DNA of 64,000 nucleotides. Source: Citrifermentans bremense R1 (lineage in GTDB: Bacteria > Desulfobacterota > Desulfuromonadia > Geobacterales > Geobacteraceae). A program made the translations under genes and the position numbers. Below, one piece after another: positions 62,681 through 64,000 of this stretch. Within the stretch, counting starts at the first letter, position 1; every line of letters starts with the position of its first letter. Location of the stretch: contig NZ_AUGE01000007.1 in the NCBI RefSeq assembly GCF_000426865.1, positions 62,001 through 126,000 on the forward strand. Direction: 5' to 3'. The notes beneath the pieces are model-generated. The model ran no database searches, was not told the DNA's origin, and was given only the letters and a program-made list of their open reading frames with translations.

Positions 62681-63460
62681 GTGCTTTTCGACAGCCACTG
62701 CCACCTGGACGACCCGCGGCTCCTCCCCCACCTGGAGAGGCTCCTCCCGGAGGCAGAGGCGGCAGGGGTCACCGGGTTCCTCGTCCCAGGCGTCGCGCCT
62801 CAGGGATGGAACCGGATCAGGGCACTATCCGCAGCATATCCCCAGGTCTTCCCCGCCTACGGCGTGCACCCCATGCACGCAGAACTACTCACCCCTCAGG
62901 CAGTGTCGGATTTATGCCAGCTTGCGACCGGCGCCTGCGCCATAGGCGAAATAGGCCTCGACTACCTCCTCCCCTCCCCCTCGCGGCAGGTCCAGCAGCA
63001 GGCCTTCAGGGTGCAGTTGCGCGTCGCCGCTGAAGCCCGGCTGCCGGTACTGCTTCATTGCCGCAAGGCGTTCGAGGACCTTTTGGCTATCGTCAGGGAA
63101 GAGGGGATTTGCGGCGGCGTCATGCACGCCTTCTCCGGCAGCCTCGATAGCGCCCGCAGCTGCCTGCGCCTCGGCCTGCACATATCCCTTGCCGGGAGTG
63201 TCACCTACGCCAACGCTCGGCGGCCGTTGGAGGTCGCCGCCGGGATACCGCTGGAACGCCTGCTTTTGGAGACCGACGCCCCCGACCTGGCTCCGGAGCC
63301 CCACAGGGGAAGCGTCAACCTTCCGTCCTATCTCCTGGAGACGGCTACCAGGGTGGCGCGCATCAAGGGTTTGCCCCTCGAGGAACTGGGTCGTACCACC
63401 ACCGGGAACGCAGCCCGCCTCTTCCGGCTCCAAGGGAACGCTCCCCTGCTAAGCCATTGA
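62681..63460 (+). CDS. TatD-family metal-dependent hydrolase
   Basis: A 259-residue TIM-barrel hydrolase related to TatD DNase. It shows the metal-binding DSHCHLDD, IGEIGLDYLLP, LPVLLHCRKAFEDL, HAFSGS and ETDAPDLAPEPHRG motifs. Family members are 3'-5' exonucleases or D-aminoacyl-type hydrolases. It starts at GTG with GGCGGGTAAGCC upstream, three bases after the PilZ gene, so the two are co-transcribed. Confidence 0.92.
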   Translation: MLFDSHCHLDDPRLLPHLERLLPEAEAAGVTGFLVPGVAPQGWNRIRALSAAYPQVFPAYGVHPMHAELLTPQAVSDLCQLATGACAIGEIGLDYLLPSPSRQVQQQAFRVQLRVAAEARLPVLLHCRKAFEDLLAIVREEGICGGVMHAFSGSLDSARSCLRLGLHISLAGSVTYANARRPLEVAAGIPLERLLLETDAPDLAPEPHRGSVNLPSYLLETATRVARIKGLPLEELGRTTTGNAARLFRLQGNAPLLSH

Positions 63461-63492
63461 ATTAATAAGTATTAATGTTCAAATTACTCTCA

Positions 63493-63520
63493 TTGACCTT
63501 GACATGCTCTCCGCTATACT
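63493..63520 (+). promoter_or_regulatory. Predicted promoter of the ferritin-like gene
   Basis: TTGACC (63493-63498), 16-base spacer, TATACT (63515-63520), with the start codon about 40 bases downstream. Confidence 0.6.
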
Positions 63521-63561
63521 CATTGCCAAGCAGTCCCACTGAAGCCTACGGAGGTGCAGCC

Positions 63562-64000
63562 ATGTTCAAGGAGTACACACTGCAGGAGGCGCTGAAGCTC
63601 GCTATCAAAACCGAAAAGGGGAGCATGGATTTCTACCGGAAGGCGGCTTCCATTTCAAAGGACGAGAGTTCCAAAAAGGTATTTACCTTGCTGGCCGGCG
63701 AAGAGGCAGGACACCTGAAGGCATTCTTCGACCATTACAAAGGGGGAGACCTGGGCGACCTGGACAGCTTCATGGCGTCCCCCCCGGACAGGCAATCCGC
63801 CACGCACCAGGCGCTGGAGCAATCCATCGCCGAGGGAGCCGGAGAGCAGAAGGCGCTGGAGATTGCGCTCAAGGAGGAGAAATCCTGCGTCGACTTCTAC
63901 ACCATCTTGGTCAAAGACATCGTCGACCCCTTGGTGCGCCGGGTCTTCGAGACGGTGATCCGCGAGACCCAGGGGCACCACGACATGATCGAGGACGAGT
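63562..64000 (+). CDS. Ferritin-like/rubrerythrin-type protein (3' end outside window)
   Basis: At least 146 residues of a ferritin-like di-iron protein; the end is beyond the window. Two repeated helical pairs carry the iron-site motifs: TEKGSMDFYRKAA with GEEAGHLKAFFDHY, and KEEKSCVDFYTILV with RETQGHHDMI. This fits the rubrerythrin/YciE-like group, which deals with peroxide or iron in anaerobes. GGAGGTGCAGCC precedes the ATG and a good promoter lies 40 bases upstream. A rubredoxin domain cannot be ruled in or out. Confidence 0.85.
   Translation, partial: MFKEYTLQEALKLAIKTEKGSMDFYRKAASISKDESSKKVFTLLAGEEAGHLKAFFDHYKGGDLGDLDSFMASPPDRQSATHQALEQSIAEGAGEQKALEIALKEEKSCVDFYTILVKDIVDPLVRRVFETVIRETQGHHDMIEDE

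Overview
The window is about 64 kb of GC-rich bacterial chromosome. It reads as a member of the Geobacter group (Desulfuromonadales; Geobacter, Citrifermentans or Geomonas-like). The pointers are a eukaryote-like citrate synthase, an acetyl-CoA hydrolase/transferase-family CoA-transferase, a complete 14-gene nuo operon, an ATP synthase locus that carries only the Fo subunits a and c, a membrane-anchored globin sensor that matches the Geobacter GsGCS layout, a NapH-like polyferredoxin, bacteriohemerythrin and a PEP-CTERM protein. I see no tRNA, rRNA, CRISPR array, integrase, transposase or prophage. The taxonomic call is inference from gene content; I could not run a search.

Layout. 1-8 kb: a carbonic anhydrase cut by the window edge, a small membrane protein, hemerythrin, a PEBP-family protein, a Tc-toxin-A-related protein, a cysteine-rich copper-binding four-helix protein, a DUF362/polyferredoxin pair and a DUF5666 lipoprotein. 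8-20 kb: signalling and envelope genes, including a chemoreceptor, an ErcA-like alcohol dehydrogenase fused by overlap to a hybrid histidine kinase, a methyltransferase, a chemoreceptor remnant, a Tsx-like porin, a PEP-CTERM protein, a globin-PsiE sensor, and a Bcr/CflA exporter with its MarR regulator and matching operators. 20-33 kb: a CDF metal exporter, a TetR regulator divergent from the CoA-transferase with a clear palindrome between them, a thioesterase, quinol nitric oxide reductase, an ldcA-spmA-spmB operon, citrate synthase, a small lipoprotein with a knottin-like cysteine pattern and a hemolysin III protein. 33-37 kb: three genes I do not recognise, a sterol-desaturase-type hydroxylase, a J-domain protein, and a striking AT-rich ~21-bp tandem array. 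38-53 kb: nuoN to nuoA on the minus strand. 53-64 kb: hemL, a MshEN-domain protein, atpZ-atpI-atpB-atpE, a PHP phosphatase, an EamA transporter, release factor 3, a PilZ protein, TatD, and the start of a ferritin-like protein.

How it fits together: the core is acetate-based respiration. The CoA-transferase activates acetate using succinyl-CoA, citrate synthase feeds the TCA cycle, complex I handles NADH/quinone electrons and ATP synthase uses the ion gradient. Around this lie stress and redox modules (qNor, hemerythrin, globin sensor, ferritin-like protein) and sensing modules. The most interesting non-coding signals are GTATAC motifs clustered at the nuo promoter and present in the atp leader, the 21-bp array downstream of nuoN, paired MarR operators, three different repeat elements inside the nuo operon, and a 15-bp inverted repeat between atpB and atpE.
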